From Clostridium yunnanense (GTDB lineage: Bacteria; Bacillota; Clostridia; Clostridiales; Clostridiaceae), in NCBI RefSeq assembly GCF_016595795.1, contig NZ_JAENHN010000037.1:186001-250000 (forward strand): a stretch of 64,000 nucleotides of DNA, written 5' to 3'. The notes beneath the pieces are model-generated. The model was not told the origin of the DNA and ran no database searches. It worked only from the letters and a program-made list of their open reading frames with translations. Each line of letters begins with the position of its first letter. Position 1 is the stretch's first letter. Below, piece after piece: positions 1-9,129 of this stretch. The position numbers were made by a program, and so were the translations under genes.

Positions 1-240
1 AGGAATACTTTCAAGCTTCTTTCTCAATAAATCCAAGGTGCTCTTTCTCACACGTAAATTATCAAAAATATCACCTGCTAATAAAATAGCATCCACCTTC
101 TCATTGCTTGCCAATTCAATTATGGAACCGAATGTATCTTGAAGCTCTTCCTTTCTTTGCTCAGCTATATCAGTAGATAACTCTGTAAAGGGAGTATCAA
201 AATGCAAATCGCTACAGTGCAATATTTTTATTTTATCCAT
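1..240 (-). CDS. Metallophosphoesterase / DNA repair exonuclease, SbcD/YhaO-like (5' part only)
   Basis: The gene runs off the left edge of the window, leaving 80 N-terminal codons. The protein opens with ILHCSDLHFDTPF, which carries the first calcineurin-type metallophosphoesterase motif (DxH), and continues to LLAGDIFDN, the second motif (GDxxD). This arrangement is typical of SbcD/Mre11/YhaO nucleases, where these residues bind the two catalytic Mn ions. In Firmicutes such genes usually precede an AAA-type SMC-like partner, which would lie outside the window. The ATG at 240 is preceded by AGGA-rich sequence on the minus strand. The family assignment is good, but SbcD and YhaO cannot be told apart from this fragment. 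Confidence 0.8.
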   Translation of the reverse strand, partial: MDKIKILHCSDLHFDTPFTELSTDIAEQRKEELQDTFGSIIELASNEKVDAILLAGDIFDNLRVRKSTLDLLRKKLESIP

Positions 241-304
241 AGTATCCTCCATTTGCTATTTTACACAACGAACTTTTGTTCTCATTTTAGCATAAAAATA
301 AATC

Positions 305-330
305 AAAAAAAAGAGGCTAAGCCTCTTTTT
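305..330 (-). terminator. Intrinsic terminator after the 72-aa gene
   Basis: A perfect 10-bp stem (AAAAAGAGGC/GCCTCTTTTT) with a 3-nt loop is flanked by A and T runs. It lies 14 nt after the stop of the small gene at 344-562. Confidence 0.85.
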
Positions 331-343
331 ACACATAACTTCA

Positions 344-562
344 CTATTTATATATATTCTGACCAAAAGTTGCTTTGTATGGATAAACGTCCTCTACACT
401 TTTACCTAAACTACTAGCAAATTCCTCTGCATCAACTTCTTTTATCGCTTTACCATCTTTAAATACTTTTATGTTGTAAATCTGTCCTTCTTCATTTATT
501 AAAAATTCTCCATCATAACTTGAACCATCATCAAAAGTAACTATACCTTTTTTCCAATTCAT
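344..562 (-). CDS. Small protein of unknown function (72 aa)
   Basis: This is a short acidic ORF with a clear ribosome binding site (AAGGAGGAATAAGTC before the ATG) and its own downstream terminator, so it is very likely expressed. The sequence alternates short beta-like segments (GIVTFDDGSSYDGEFLINEE) with charged turns and ends in a short helix-like stretch. No signal peptide, membrane segment or cysteine motif is visible. I do not recognise the family and assign no function. Confidence 0.7.
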   Translation of the reverse strand: MNWKKGIVTFDDGSSYDGEFLINEEGQIYNIKVFKDGKAIKEVDAEEFASSLGKSVEDVYPYKATFGQNIYK

Positions 563-703
563 GACTTATTCCTCCTTATAAAGCATCTTTCAATTGCAAA
601 GAAATTATGTTATCAAAAACTTCTATTAAAAACATGCAAACTTAAGAGTATATCATTATTTAATTTAAGAAGAATTACTGAAAAAAATCTCTAATTTTTT
701 AAA

Positions 704-731
704 GAATAAAAGGGCACAATTTCTTGTGCCC
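704..731 (-). terminator. Intrinsic terminator after the mini-ORF and SASP unit
   Basis: The stem GGGCACAA/TTGTGCCC has a 4-nt loop and is followed on the minus strand by TTTTATTCTTT. It begins only 5 nt after the stop of the 11-codon mini-ORF. Confidence 0.85.
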
Positions 732-736
732 CGGTA

Positions 737-772
737 TTAGAATATACTATCTGGCGGTACATCATTACTCAT
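737..772 (-). CDS. Candidate 11-aa peptide MSNDVPPDSIF downstream of the SASP gene
   Basis: On the minus strand, AAGGGAGGAGTTACT precedes ATG, an almost ideal Shine-Dalgarno sequence at 6-7 nt spacing. The ORF has 11 sense codons, then TAA, then an intrinsic terminator 5 nt later. No terminator separates it from the SASP gene 68 nt upstream, so the two are probably co-transcribed. A strong ribosome binding site, compact ORF and abutting terminator are what a real micro-gene looks like. I know of no homologue, and translation is inferred. Confidence 0.45.
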   Translation of the reverse strand: MSNDVPPDSIF

Positions 773-840
773 AGTAACTCCTCCCTTAATGGTCAGATTA
801 CATAATTAAGATTCAACCTACCAAATGCGTTCCACTATGA

Positions 841-1038
841 CTAGTGATTAGTTGTCATGTGTCCCTCGAATTCCTCTACCATTCTTTTTACCATTTCTCC
901 ACCTACGGAACCACATTGTTTTGATGTTAGATCTCCATTATAATCACCTAATGGAACCCCTAGTTCTCTTGCTACTTCAAATTTAAACTTAGATAATCCT
1001 TGTTTCGCCTCTGGAACTAATGTTCTTGATCTTGACAT
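841..1038 (-). CDS. Alpha/beta-type small acid-soluble spore protein
   Basis: At 65 aa the protein has the usual length for this family. It shows both SASP signatures: the N-terminal KFEVARELGV segment, which carries the GPR protease cleavage site, and the C-terminal GSVGGEMVKRMVE block. These proteins coat and protect DNA in the dormant spore and are degraded to amino acids at germination. The family is normally expressed in the forespore under SigG, although I could not place a convincing SigG promoter here. The start is fixed by AAAGGAGGAATGTTAT before the ATG. A mini-ORF and then a terminator follow. Confidence 0.95.
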   Translation of the reverse strand: MSRSRTLVPEAKQGLSKFKFEVARELGVPLGDYNGDLTSKQCGSVGGEMVKRMVEEFEGHMTTNH

Positions 1039-1223
1039 ATAACATTCCTCCTTTGGTTTTGAGATGGCTTCCTTTGCATCGTAATATCCTAAATTAAAAT
1101 TTAAATTTTTTGCTTTACAGCAATATCTTTAAAACTTCTTTTAGTCTAAACGATACATCAGCAGTAAACCTTTTTGGTTTACACTATTATATTAACCACA
1201 ATAAACTTTAATAGCCTATTGAA

Positions 1224-1619
1224 TTATATGCAATTCTGGTATGTACTTCCTTTATAGTTTTTTATTACATTTATAGCTTCTCGACTACTATTAACTAAAA
1301 TTGGATTTATGCCTGAGTTCTTAATAAATTTCTTTAGCTGGTAGCTTCCGATTATAGATTTTGGCATTATTATAATGCTTATCGCCCATTTTTCTTTAGA
1401 TGTACTTCTTAAGAATTCACAATAGTTATCACTTACTTCTGACTTCACAAGTTCCAAGTTAGAAACATCCATTACTAATATCTTATTATCAGTGTGTATT
1501 GTTCCTATAACATCTATATACTCTTTTATCATATATGTTAATTCTTCATTTGCTATATATCCTTTAATGATATTTCTTATAATGCCTTTTTTCTTATAAT
1601 ACTTAAAATAATAGTACAT
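1224..1619 (-). CDS. Hypothetical protein (131 aa), possibly STAS-like fold
   Basis: The protein starts with a Tyr/Lys-rich segment (MYYYFKYYKKKG). It then alternates predicted helices and strands, for example KILVMDVSNLELV followed by ISIIIMPKSIIGS. The strand-turn pattern around VMDVSNLELV recalls STAS/SpoIIAA-like domains, but no diagnostic phosphorylatable Ser motif is evident and this is only a guess. The start is supported by GGGGTGG just before the ATG. No partner gene is adjacent, since the flanks are noncoding on both sides. I do not recognise the family. Confidence 0.55.
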   Translation of the reverse strand: MYYYFKYYKKKGIIRNIIKGYIANEELTYMIKEYIDVIGTIHTDNKILVMDVSNLELVKSEVSDNYCEFLRSTSKEKWAISIIIMPKSIIGSYQLKKFIKNSGINPILVNSSREAINVIKNYKGSTYQNCI

Positions 1620-2008
1620 TTTTCCACCCCAATTTAATACTTAAGAGCTCTTACAAATCTTTTTACACTTAATGCAAAATTTATATGATTATAAAGTCAT
1701 TGATCTATTATTTTCTTATGTAGATTCAATGTAATAATATTAAAAAATATATTAATTAATACTAATTACAAATATAAACAGCAAACATAATTATACTATA
1801 TTTTCTATATGTTGTAAATTTTATTATTAATTAAATTATCGTTATAATCAAGTTTTACTGAAGTATAATTTATAGAATCTATTAAAATAATTTGAGATTA
1901 TATAATACATTTCGAATTAATATTACAATAATTACTTAATTGATGAAACCTATTAATTATAACTCATATATTAACACTCTTTTAAAGTTAGTACATAAAT
2001 ATAAGAAA
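1620..2008. other. AT-rich noncoding region
   Basis: About 390 nt between the 131-aa gene and the tRNA-Trp terminator. The sequence is very AT-rich with stops in all frames. I find no ORF with a ribosome binding site and no stable hairpin. It presumably holds the promoter of the 131-aa gene. Confidence 0.5.
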
Positions 2009-2042
2009 AATCCACGAATATCCAAAAGAATATTCGCGGATT
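2009..2042 (-). terminator. Intrinsic terminator of tRNA-Trp copy 1
   Basis: A 13-bp stem with one G-T pair (AATCCRCGAATAT type) is followed on the minus strand by TTTTTCTTAT, 26 nt after the tRNA 3' end. Confidence 0.8.
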
Positions 2043-2068
2043 AGTCTTGTAAGCTTCATGCATTATAT

Positions 2069-2144
2069 TGGCAGGGGCAATAGGGATCGAACCCATAACC
2101 TACGGTTTTGGAGACCGCCACTCTACCAGTTGAGCTATACCCCT
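2069..2144 (-). tRNA. tRNA-Trp (CCA anticodon)
   Basis: A 76-nt cloverleaf read on the minus strand. The acceptor pairs AGGGGTA with TGCCCCT, the anticodon loop is CTCCAAA (anticodon CCA), the T-loop is GGTTCGATCC and the 3' CCA is encoded. It is identical to the second copy at 8803-8878; the two copies flank the opp operon. Confidence 0.97.
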
Positions 2145-2249
2145 ATAATAGCACTTACAAGTGATATAATATCATATTTATTAAGCATGTGCAATAGTTT
2201 ATTGTGGATTTCCATAGAATAAGAACATTTAATCATCCTCATATTAAAA

Positions 2250-2289
2250 GGTAGTATCTTTAGTTAAATTAACAACTAAAGACACTACC
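2250..2289 (-). terminator. Intrinsic terminator of the opp operon
   Basis: A long stem (GGTAGT then CTTTAGTT arms with one mismatch) is followed on the minus strand by CCTTTTAAT. It lies 44 nt after the oppA stop. Confidence 0.85.
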
Positions 2290-2332
2290 ACTTTATATAT
2301 TATCTCATGCTAAACGCAAGTGATAAAAAATC

Positions 2333-3991
2333 TTATTTAGAAGCAGCTTCTACTACAGTATTTCTGAAGTATACAAATCCTAATGGAGACTTTTGTAAAT
2401 CAGTTATATTGTTCTTAAGTGCAAGAACGTTAGTGTAGTAGTATATTGGAATTACAGGAGCATCAGCCATAAGAATGTCTTCAGCTTTGTGCATTGCATC
2501 AGTTCTCTTAGCTGGATCTGTTTCCTTCTTAGCAACCGAAATTAGCTTATCATATTCTGGGTTTGAGTAACCTGGGTTGTTGTTTCCTCCACCAGTAACA
2601 AACATATCAACGAATGTCATTGGATCATTGTAGTCAGCAATCCAAGATGTTCTACAAACCATATAGTTTTGCTTGCTTAAGTCATCTAATTGAACTTTTC
2701 TTTCTTCATTAACTAGTGTAACGTCGATTCCTAAGTTCTTCTTCCACATTTCTTGTATAGCTTGAGCAATGTTTTGGTGTCCTTGTCCTGTGTTGTACTT
2801 AATTTCAAGTTTAGGGAAGTTCTTTCCATCTGGGTATCCAGCTTCAGCAAGTAACTTCTTAGCACCTTCAACATCAGCTGATGTCTTTATATAATCTTTG
2901 TTCTTAAATTCTTTAGCAGCACTATCAACTATTCCCTTTGGAACGTATGATGTAGCTGGTTGTTCTCCACCCTTTGTTACATTATCAACTATTGCAGTTC
3001 TGTCAATAGCCATGCTAAGAGCTTTTCTTACATTAACATTCTTTAATGCCTTAGAAACTTCAGCAGGAACATTCTTGTCAGTAACATTGATTGAGTAGTA
3101 GTATGTTCCAAGGTATGGATAAACCTTAGCTTTACCATCTTTGATTAAGCTTTGCTTTTGTTCTGCTGGTAATAAATCAGTAGCATCTATTTCACCAGAT
3201 TCGAAAGCATTTAATGCAGATGTTTCATTGTCTAATAGTGTGTATTGGATTTTTTCAAGCTTAACATTTGCTTTATCCCAATAGCTATCGCTTTTAACGA
3301 ATGTCATATGATCTTTTTGAGCATATTCAGTCATCTTATATGCTCCGTTAGATACAAATGTCTTTGCATCAGTAGCCCATCCTTCTTTGTTAGCTTCAAT
3401 TATATCTTTTCTTACTGGGAAGTAAGTTGGGAATGCAGTTAAAGCTAAGAAATAAGCTGTTGGAGCTTCTAGAGTAACTTCTAGTGTATAATCATCAACT
3501 ACTTTTATTCCTACGTCAGCAACTTTAGCTTTTCCACCATTATATGCTTCACCATTTTTGATGTAGAACAATTGGTAAGCATAGTCTGATGCAGTTTCTG
3601 GAGCTAAAGCTCTAGTCCAAGCATAGTAAAAGTCATTAGCTGTAACACCTTTACCATCTGACCACTTTGCATCTTTTCTTAAATGGAATGTATATTTAGT
3701 TCCATCGCTTGATACCTCATATTTTTCAGCAACACCTGGAGTAACTTTATTGTTAGCATCTACGTTTTGTAATCCTTCAAACGCATTAACGTCAACAATA
3801 CCGCCTTCAACAGAGTTGTTTAGACCTGGATCTATAGTTTTTGGTTGAGCCCCAAGGTTATACTTTACAACCTGTTCAACCTTTGCTGTAGAAGATGCGT
3901 CATCTTTTTTACCACAGCCTACAAAAGTTGTTCCTACTACTAGAGTAGCAAGAATTAATGAAAGAACCTTCATTTTGTTTCTTTTTAACAT
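2333..3991 (-). CDS. oppA: Oligopeptide ABC transporter, substrate-binding lipoprotein
   Basis: The 552-aa protein is the extracellular peptide-binding component of the Opp importer. It has a lipoprotein signal peptide ending in a VGCGKK lipobox (Cys about residue 26) and the SBP family 5 fold. Recognisable blocks include AQPKTIDPGL, the KYTFHLRKDAKWSDG segment and AMHKAEDILMADAPVIPIYY near the C terminus. The length is typical for OppA. It is the last gene of the operon, 58 nt after oppF, which often gives extra expression of the binding protein. The ATG is preceded by AAGGGGGTACAATA. DppA-type dipeptide specificity cannot be excluded. Confidence 0.93.
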   Translation of the reverse strand: MLKRNKMKVLSLILATLVVGTTFVGCGKKDDASSTAKVEQVVKYNLGAQPKTIDPGLNNSVEGGIVDVNAFEGLQNVDANNKVTPGVAEKYEVSSDGTKYTFHLRKDAKWSDGKGVTANDFYYAWTRALAPETASDYAYQLFYIKNGEAYNGGKAKVADVGIKVVDDYTLEVTLEAPTAYFLALTAFPTYFPVRKDIIEANKEGWATDAKTFVSNGAYKMTEYAQKDHMTFVKSDSYWDKANVKLEKIQYTLLDNETSALNAFESGEIDATDLLPAEQKQSLIKDGKAKVYPYLGTYYYSINVTDKNVPAEVSKALKNVNVRKALSMAIDRTAIVDNVTKGGEQPATSYVPKGIVDSAAKEFKNKDYIKTSADVEGAKKLLAEAGYPDGKNFPKLEIKYNTGQGHQNIAQAIQEMWKKNLGIDVTLVNEERKVQLDDLSKQNYMVCRTSWIADYNDPMTFVDMFVTGGGNNNPGYSNPEYDKLISVAKKETDPAKRTDAMHKAEDILMADAPVIPIYYYTNVLALKNNITDLQKSPLGFVYFRNTVVEAASK

Positions 3992-4049
3992 TATTGTACC
4001 CCCTTATAATGGAAATTTGTATAATTTATTTAAACTAATTTATACCTTA

Positions 4050-5024
4050 TTAATATAAATGGCATGCAACAGAATGATCTTTACCTACTTCTTTCAGTAA
4101 CGGAGTTACTTGTGAACATATAGGCTTAGCATACTTACATCTGTCTTTAAATCTACATCCAACTGGTGGATCTATTGGTGAAGGAGTCTCTCCTTGCAAC
4201 ACAATTCTTTTGTTTTTACTTGCCATATTAGGATCTGGTATAGGAATAGCTGATAATAGAGCCTGAGTATATGGATGTAAAGGCTTGCTATACAATTCAT
4301 TACTTTCTCCAATTTCAACTAAGTGCCCTAAATACATTACCCCAATTCTGTTAGAAATATGTTTAACCATAGACAAATCATGAGCTATAAAGAGATATGT
4401 TAATCCTAAATCATGTTGTAGATCTTCAAGCATATTTACAACCTGTGCCTGGATTGAAACGTCCAAAGCTGATATAGGTTCATCACAAACTATGAATTCT
4501 GGATCAACTGCCAATGCTCTAGCAATACCAATTCTTTGTCTTTGACCACCTGAAAATTCATGTGGATATCTTGATCCATGATCTCCATTAAGACCAACTT
4601 TCTTTAAAAGATAAGTTATCTTATCATTTCTTTCACCTTTACCAAGTAACTTTTGAGCATCAATAGCTTCACCTATTATATCCCCTACAGTCATTCTTGG
4701 ATCTAGTGATGCATATGGATCCTGAAATATCATCTGCATTTTCTTTCTTAAAGGGCGCATTTGCCCTGGACTTAACTTAGCTATATCCTTACCATCATAA
4801 ATTATTTGACCAGCCGTTGGCTCATATAATTTAATGATTGTTCTACCAGTTGTAGTCTTACCACAACCTGATTCTCCTACGAATCCTAAAGTTTCACCTT
4901 TTTTTATACTAAAAGATACATCATCTACTGCTTTTACATTAGACACTTGTGTACCTAGTATACCCTTTTTTATCGGGAAATATTTTTTTAAATTTTTAAC
5001 TTCTAATAAAATTTTATCTTCCAT
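4050..5024 (-). CDS. oppF: Oligopeptide ABC transporter ATP-binding protein OppF
   Basis: At 324 aa this is one of the two cytoplasmic ATPases that power peptide import. It shows Walker A ([11 protein letters not shown], about residue 51), a Q-loop ([16 protein letters not shown]), the ABC signature ([14 protein letters not shown]), Walker B ([12 protein letters not shown]) and the switch His in IAHDLSM. The C-terminal oligopeptide extension has a Cys-rich stretch ([14 protein letters not shown]), which in this family can bind an Fe-S cluster. The Q-loop wording is typical of OppF rather than OppD. It sits 9 nt after oppD and clearly shares its transcript. Confidence 0.94.
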   Translation of the reverse strand: MEDKILLEVKNLKKYFPIKKGILGTQVSNVKAVDDVSFSIKKGETLGFVGESGCGKTTTGRTIIKLYEPTAGQIIYDGKDIAKLSPGQMRPLRKKMQMIFQDPYASLDPRMTVGDIIGEAIDAQKLLGKGERNDKITYLLKKVGLNGDHGSRYPHEFSGGQRQRIGIARALAVDPEFIVCDEPISALDVSIQAQVVNMLEDLQHDLGLTYLFIAHDLSMVKHISNRIGVMYLGHLVEIGESNELYSKPLHPYTQALLSAIPIPDPNMASKNKRIVLQGETPSPIDPPVGCRFKDRCKYAKPICSQVTPLLKEVGKDHSVACHLY

Positions 5025-5033
5025 TTTGTCTGA

Positions 5034-6074
5034 TTACCTCCCTGTGCCTTTTGGAGATTCTTCTACTGCTTCATCAGGTAACTTTCTTTCAACCTTTGGC
5101 GCCATAGGATGGTTTAACCAACAAGCTGAATAATGGTTTTCTGATATATTAAACTTCTCAGGCATAGCCTCCATACAAACTTTCATTGCATGCTCACATC
5201 TAGGAGCAAAAGGACATCCCTTAGGAGGATTCAATAAGTCTGGTGGTGTACCTTCTATAGGTTTTAATCTTTCTTTAGTGTCTAACTTAGGATTAGGAAC
5301 ACTATTTAAAAGTCCCCATGTATATGGATGTCTTGACTTGTAGAAAATATCCTGAGTAGTTCCACTCTCTACTACTACTCCACCATACATTACATTTATT
5401 CTATTACAAATATCAGCAACAACTCCCAAATCGTGAGTTATTATTATGATTGATGTATTCAACTTGTCCTTTAGTTCTTTAAGTAATTCAAGTATTTGTG
5501 CTTGAATTGTAACATCTAAAGCTGTTGTTGGCTCATCAGCTATTATAAGCTTAGGGTTACATATAAGTGACATTGCTATCATAACCCTTTGTCTCATTCC
5601 ACCTGAAAATTCATGTGGGTATTGCTTAAGTCTCTTATCTGGACTTGGAATACCTACTAAACTCAACATTTCAACTGCCTTTTTTCTTGCTTCTTCACCA
5701 GTGATTTTTAAATGTTTCTTCAATGGCTCCATAAGCTGATCGCCTACTGTTAAAACTGGATTTAATGAAGTCATAGGATCTTGGAAGATCATACTCATTT
5801 CATTACCTCTGATTTTTTCCATTTCTTTATCTGTAAAGCTACTTATTTCTTCTCCATTGAAAACTACTGTGCCTTTCTTTACTTTTCCGCTTTCAGCAAG
5901 TAGTCTCATAATACTCATCATAGTGATACTTTTACCACTTCCAGACTCACCAACGATTCCAAGTACTTCTCCTTTGTTTAAATGAAAGGATACCCCTCTA
6001 ACCGCTTTTACTTCTCCAACATGCGTGTAGAAAGAAGTCTGTAAATCATTTACTTCAAGTATTTTTTCATGCAT
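5034..6074 (-). CDS. oppD: Oligopeptide ABC transporter ATP-binding protein OppD
   Basis: At 346 aa this is the second ATPase of the Opp importer. It shows Walker A ([11 protein letters not shown]), a Q-loop in [16 protein letters not shown], the signature [14 protein letters not shown], Walker B ([12 protein letters not shown]), the H-loop ITHDLGVV and the C-terminal [14 protein letters not shown] cluster. The phrase MTSLNPV is typical of OppD/DppD. It should heterodimerise with OppF and couple to the membrane proteins OppB and OppC. It lies 12 nt after oppC with a normal ribosome binding site. Confidence 0.94.
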   Translation of the reverse strand: MHEKILEVNDLQTSFYTHVGEVKAVRGVSFHLNKGEVLGIVGESGSGKSITMMSIMRLLAESGKVKKGTVVFNGEEISSFTDKEMEKIRGNEMSMIFQDPMTSLNPVLTVGDQLMEPLKKHLKITGEEARKKAVEMLSLVGIPSPDKRLKQYPHEFSGGMRQRVMIAMSLICNPKLIIADEPTTALDVTIQAQILELLKELKDKLNTSIIIITHDLGVVADICNRINVMYGGVVVESGTTQDIFYKSRHPYTWGLLNSVPNPKLDTKERLKPIEGTPPDLLNPPKGCPFAPRCEHAMKVCMEAMPEKFNISENHYSACWLNHPMAPKVERKLPDEAVEESPKGTGR

Positions 6075-6086
6075 TATATTTTCCTC

Positions 6087-7004
6087 CTACTTTCTCATCT
6101 TAGGGTCTAAGGCATCTCTTAAACCATCGCCAAGCATATTAAACGCAAAAACTGTTATACAAATTGCTAAGGAAGGAATCAATAATTGTGATGGATGAGT
6201 TCTCATCATTTCAACAGCTTCTGAAGCTAAAGTACCCCACGATGCTTTAGGTGCAGATATACCTACCCCTACGAAGCTAAGGAATGATTCAGTAAATATA
6301 GCTTCAGGTATTGCTAAAGTTAATGTTACTATTATAGAACCCATACTATTTGGTATAAGATGTCTAAATATTATTGCAAACGGCTTAACTCCAAGTGTCT
6401 TGGCAGCAAGTACAAATTCTTGTTCTTTTAAAGTTAAGATTTGACCTCTAACTATTCTAGCCATAGTAGTCCACATTGAGATTGTCATGGCAATAATTAT
6501 ACCTTTTATATCTCTTGAACCTAAAGCAACACTTATAAGTATTACGTATATCAACATTGGTATTGAGTTTAGTATATCAACTATTCTCATCATAACCATA
6601 TCTACCCAGCCACCAAAGTACCCAGAAACTCCACCATATATTATTCCAATAAGTACATTTAATGCACTAGCTACTAATGCAACTGTAAGAGAAATTCTAG
6701 CACCATATGCTACTCTTGTAAAAATATCTCTTCCAAACTTATCAGTTCCAAAAATATGTGCAGAACTTGCACCTTTGTTGGCTATACTAAAATCTTGTGT
6801 AGAATAATCATAGTGAGAAAACATTGGAACAAAAATAGCGAATAGAGCCATAAAAACAATCACAGCTAGTCCGAATAAAGCTAACTTGTTTTGCTTAAGT
6901 CTTCTCCATGCATCCTGTAAATATGTCATAGAAGGTCTTGCAACGCCCTCTTTATCTTTTTCATTATCTGGAACTAATTCAAATAGATCCTTTGTAACTT
7001 CCAT
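6087..7004 (-). CDS. oppC: Oligopeptide ABC transporter permease OppC
   Basis: The 305-aa inner-membrane permease has the N-terminal OppC extension and about six membrane segments, starting with LALFGLAVIVFMALFAIFVP. The EAA loop that contacts the ATPases is visible in EQEFVLAAKTLGVKPFAIIFRHLIPN. IFGTDKFGRDIFTRVAYGAR is the conserved OppC/DppC signature after the first periplasmic loop. It pairs with OppB to form the translocation pore. It sits 15 nt after oppB and 12 nt before oppD in a single leftward operon. Confidence 0.94.
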   Translation of the reverse strand: MEVTKDLFELVPDNEKDKEGVARPSMTYLQDAWRRLKQNKLALFGLAVIVFMALFAIFVPMFSHYDYSTQDFSIANKGASSAHIFGTDKFGRDIFTRVAYGARISLTVALVASALNVLIGIIYGGVSGYFGGWVDMVMMRIVDILNSIPMLIYVILISVALGSRDIKGIIIAMTISMWTTMARIVRGQILTLKEQEFVLAAKTLGVKPFAIIFRHLIPNSMGSIIVTLTLAIPEAIFTESFLSFVGVGISAPKASWGTLASEAVEMMRTHPSQLLIPSLAICITVFAFNMLGDGLRDALDPKMRK

Positions 7005-7019
7005 TATTCCACGCCTCCA

Positions 7020-7943
7020 CTAATCTTGTATTTTAATTCTAGGATCTACAAATCCATATAAAATATCAACAACTAAATTACATACTACTAGGAACGCACA
7101 GTAGAAAATTGTCAATCCCATTATTTCAGTGTAGTCTCTATTACCAATACTTGTAACAAATTCTCTTCCTAATCCAGGAATACCAAAAATAGATTCAACT
7201 ACAAAGCTTCCTGTCAGTACTGATGCTAAAAGTGGTCCTACATAAGTAATTATTGGAATAAGTGAATTTCTAAGAGCATGCTTAGCTATTACAACTCTTT
7301 GTGGTAATCCCTTTGCCTTTGCAACTCTTATAAAATCTTGTCTTAAAACTTCTACCAAACTCGATCTTGATAATCTAGATACGAAGGCCATCGAATAACC
7401 ACCTAAGGCTATTGTAGGAAGAACATAGGATGATAAGTTTTTCAAACCTGTTGCAGGGAATAATTTTAATTGTATAGCAAAGAAATAAGTTAACAATGTA
7501 GCCATTACGAAGCTTGGTACTGTTACACCAATGGTTGATATGACCATCGCCACTCTATCTTGCCATTTGTTTTCCTTTAATGCTGAAAGTATTCCAAGTA
7601 ATACCCCAAATATCAATGAGAAAATTACAGAAGCCAGTCCTAATCTTGCTGAAACCGGGAAAAACTTTTTAATTATATCATTAACAGTTGTTCCTTCATA
7701 CATCATTGAAGGTCCTAAATCACCTTTTGTCACAATACTACTAACATATGTAGTGTATTGCTGTCCCATTGGTTTATCTAGTCCAAACTTTCTGTTTAAG
7801 TTTTCTAAAATCGAAGGTGCTAATTTCTTTTCTCCTGTAAATGGTCCCCCTGGAATTGCTCTAATTAAAAAGAAAGTTGCTGTAATTACTATAAATATAG
7901 TTAATAAACTGATAGCAATTCTCTTTAATGTGTATTTAAACAT
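7020..7943 (-). CDS. oppB: Oligopeptide ABC transporter permease OppB
   Basis: The 307-aa permease is the first structural gene of the operon. It has a membrane helix at its very N terminus (ISLLTIFIVITATFFLIRAIPGGPF, including the conserved IPGGPF turn) and about five more helices. The EAA loop reads EVLRQDFIRVAKAKGLPQRVVIAKHALRN. The ATG is preceded by AAGGGGGACTTAAAAAG. Upstream are a 36-codon ORF (7980-8087) and a sigma-A-like promoter (8116-8144), giving a leader of about 165 nt. Confidence 0.94.
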   Translation of the reverse strand: MFKYTLKRIAISLLTIFIVITATFFLIRAIPGGPFTGEKKLAPSILENLNRKFGLDKPMGQQYTTYVSSIVTKGDLGPSMMYEGTTVNDIIKKFFPVSARLGLASVIFSLIFGVLLGILSALKENKWQDRVAMVISTIGVTVPSFVMATLLTYFFAIQLKLFPATGLKNLSSYVLPTIALGGYSMAFVSRLSRSSLVEVLRQDFIRVAKAKGLPQRVVIAKHALRNSLIPIITYVGPLLASVLTGSFVVESIFGIPGLGREFVTSIGNRDYTEIMGLTIFYCAFLVVCNLVVDILYGFVDPRIKIQD

Positions 7944-7979
7944 CTTTTTAAGTCCCCCTTTTAAATATGTTTATAGATA

Positions 7980-8087
7980 CTAATTTCTAACTAAATCTCT
8001 AATATGTACTAAATTTCCGCTTTTCAATACAAATAACTTGTTATTATTTTGTATCACTTGTCCCCCGACTAACATCTCCTCATTCAT
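7980..8087 (-). CDS. Candidate 35-aa leader ORF upstream of oppB
   Basis: Between the predicted opp transcription start (about 8109) and oppB lies an uninterrupted 36-codon frame ending in TAG, 36 nt before oppB. The peptide begins MNEEMLVGGQVIQ and ends KSGNLVHIRDLVRN, with protein-like composition. The weakness is initiation. The first ATG has no good Shine-Dalgarno sequence, the second (Met5) is immediately preceded by GAGGAG, and an internal GTG follows GGGGGA by about 4 nt. It could be a small protein, a regulatory leader peptide or chance. Confidence 0.3.
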   Translation of the reverse strand: MNEEMLVGGQVIQNNNKLFVLKSGNLVHIRDLVRN

Positions 8088-8115
8088 TGTTATTTTTCTT
8101 AAGTTTATATAAAAA

Positions 8116-8144
8116 ATTATAGTTACAAATTATCATTTTGTAAA
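8116..8144 (-). promoter_or_regulatory. Sigma-A-like promoter of the opp operon
   Basis: On the minus strand: -35 TTTACA, exactly 17 nt, -10 TATAAT. It points at oppB with a leader of about 165 nt. Confidence 0.65.
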
Positions 8145-8764
8145 TAGTTTTTTGAATTTATTATTAAATGTTAATTTTCACATGTATTTTTTTATTCTTT
8201 TACTATAAGATATCTAATTTGGTAGTAAGTAAACATTTTCAAGGGTAGTTTTTTTCCAATTTTATAATTAATATCATCTAGCAAGCAATTAAATTTACTA
8301 GATTTATAACAATTTTATTAAATTGTTAATTAATTAGTATATAAATTTAGAATTAGCAAGTTTCATCTTAATATCAGATTTATCAATTCTCTGATAAAAG
8401 TCTAATGCATAAATTGGATGAAATTAGTACAAACATTAAAAAATTTGTTTATCGTCAAAAAATTTATAAAACAAATTTATTTAAATTAAAATAATTGCTT
8501 AAATATTTCAATTATATGTATTTACTTTTTTATATAATGATTTTATACTTTTATAGTTTTTTCATGATTGCTTTTTGATCAGAATAAAAAAAAGATAAAT
8601 TAACAAATTGATAACGGCAACTTCAATCTGGTAATTCATCTGTATATAGATATGTATTCAAAGTAAAATAATTAATATATGATTCTACCTTTTTTGAATC
8701 AATTAGAAAAAAAATCAATCACAGACGTACTAGGCTTCCTAGCTTCAATAATATCTGTTGAAAT
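8145..8764. other. AT-rich noncoding region upstream of opp
   Basis: About 620 nt of very AT-rich sequence. An open frame on the plus strand (from about 8679) runs into the antisense of tRNA-Trp and is not credible. I see no gene, strong hairpin or repeat unit. Confidence 0.5.
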
Positions 8765-8800
8765 AAAAAAAGGATTAGTAGAAAACTTTTCTACTAATCC
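8765..8800 (-). terminator. Intrinsic terminator of tRNA-Trp copy 2
   Basis: A perfect 12-bp stem (GGATTAGTAGAA type) with the U-run CCTTTTTTTATTT on the minus strand. It starts 3 nt after the tRNA CCA end. Confidence 0.9.
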
Positions 8801-8802
8801 TT

Positions 8803-8878
8803 TGGCAGGGGCAATAGGGATCGAACCCATAACCTACGGTTTTGGAGACCGCCACTCTACCAGTTGAGCTATACCCCT
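8803..8878 (-). tRNA. tRNA-Trp (CCA anticodon), second identical copy
   Basis: 76 nt, identical in sequence to 2069-2144, with encoded CCA and anticodon CCA. Its terminator is different, so only the tRNA body is duplicated. Confidence 0.97.
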
Positions 8879-8998
8879 TCGAACAAATAAGATTATATAA
8901 CATTCTTTAAAATAACGCAACATTTTTTTGTACTAATTTTTATTGATGTACACTTAGTAATAAAACTTATATTTTTGAACTGCTAAAATAACATATTT

Positions 8999-9045
8999 AA
9001 AAAGGCATCTTATATAACTTATTTAAATTATATGATACCTTTTTA
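8999..9045 (-). terminator. Probable terminator after the CBS-ACT gene
   Basis: An imperfect long stem (AAAAAGG-ATC-TATATAA arms) ends in CCTTTTTAAAT on the minus strand, 85 nt after the stop of the 9130-9750 gene. Confidence 0.6.
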
Positions 9046-9129
9046 AGAAACAGTTATATTTAAACTTCTAATCTACACTTATAGTATATATCAATACTTT
9101 ACTATACAAGAGCCTTAATAAATTGACTA

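Noticed and set aside
8679-8867. Open frame on the plus strand of 62 codons
   Set aside because: It runs antisense through tRNA-Trp and has no ribosome binding site.
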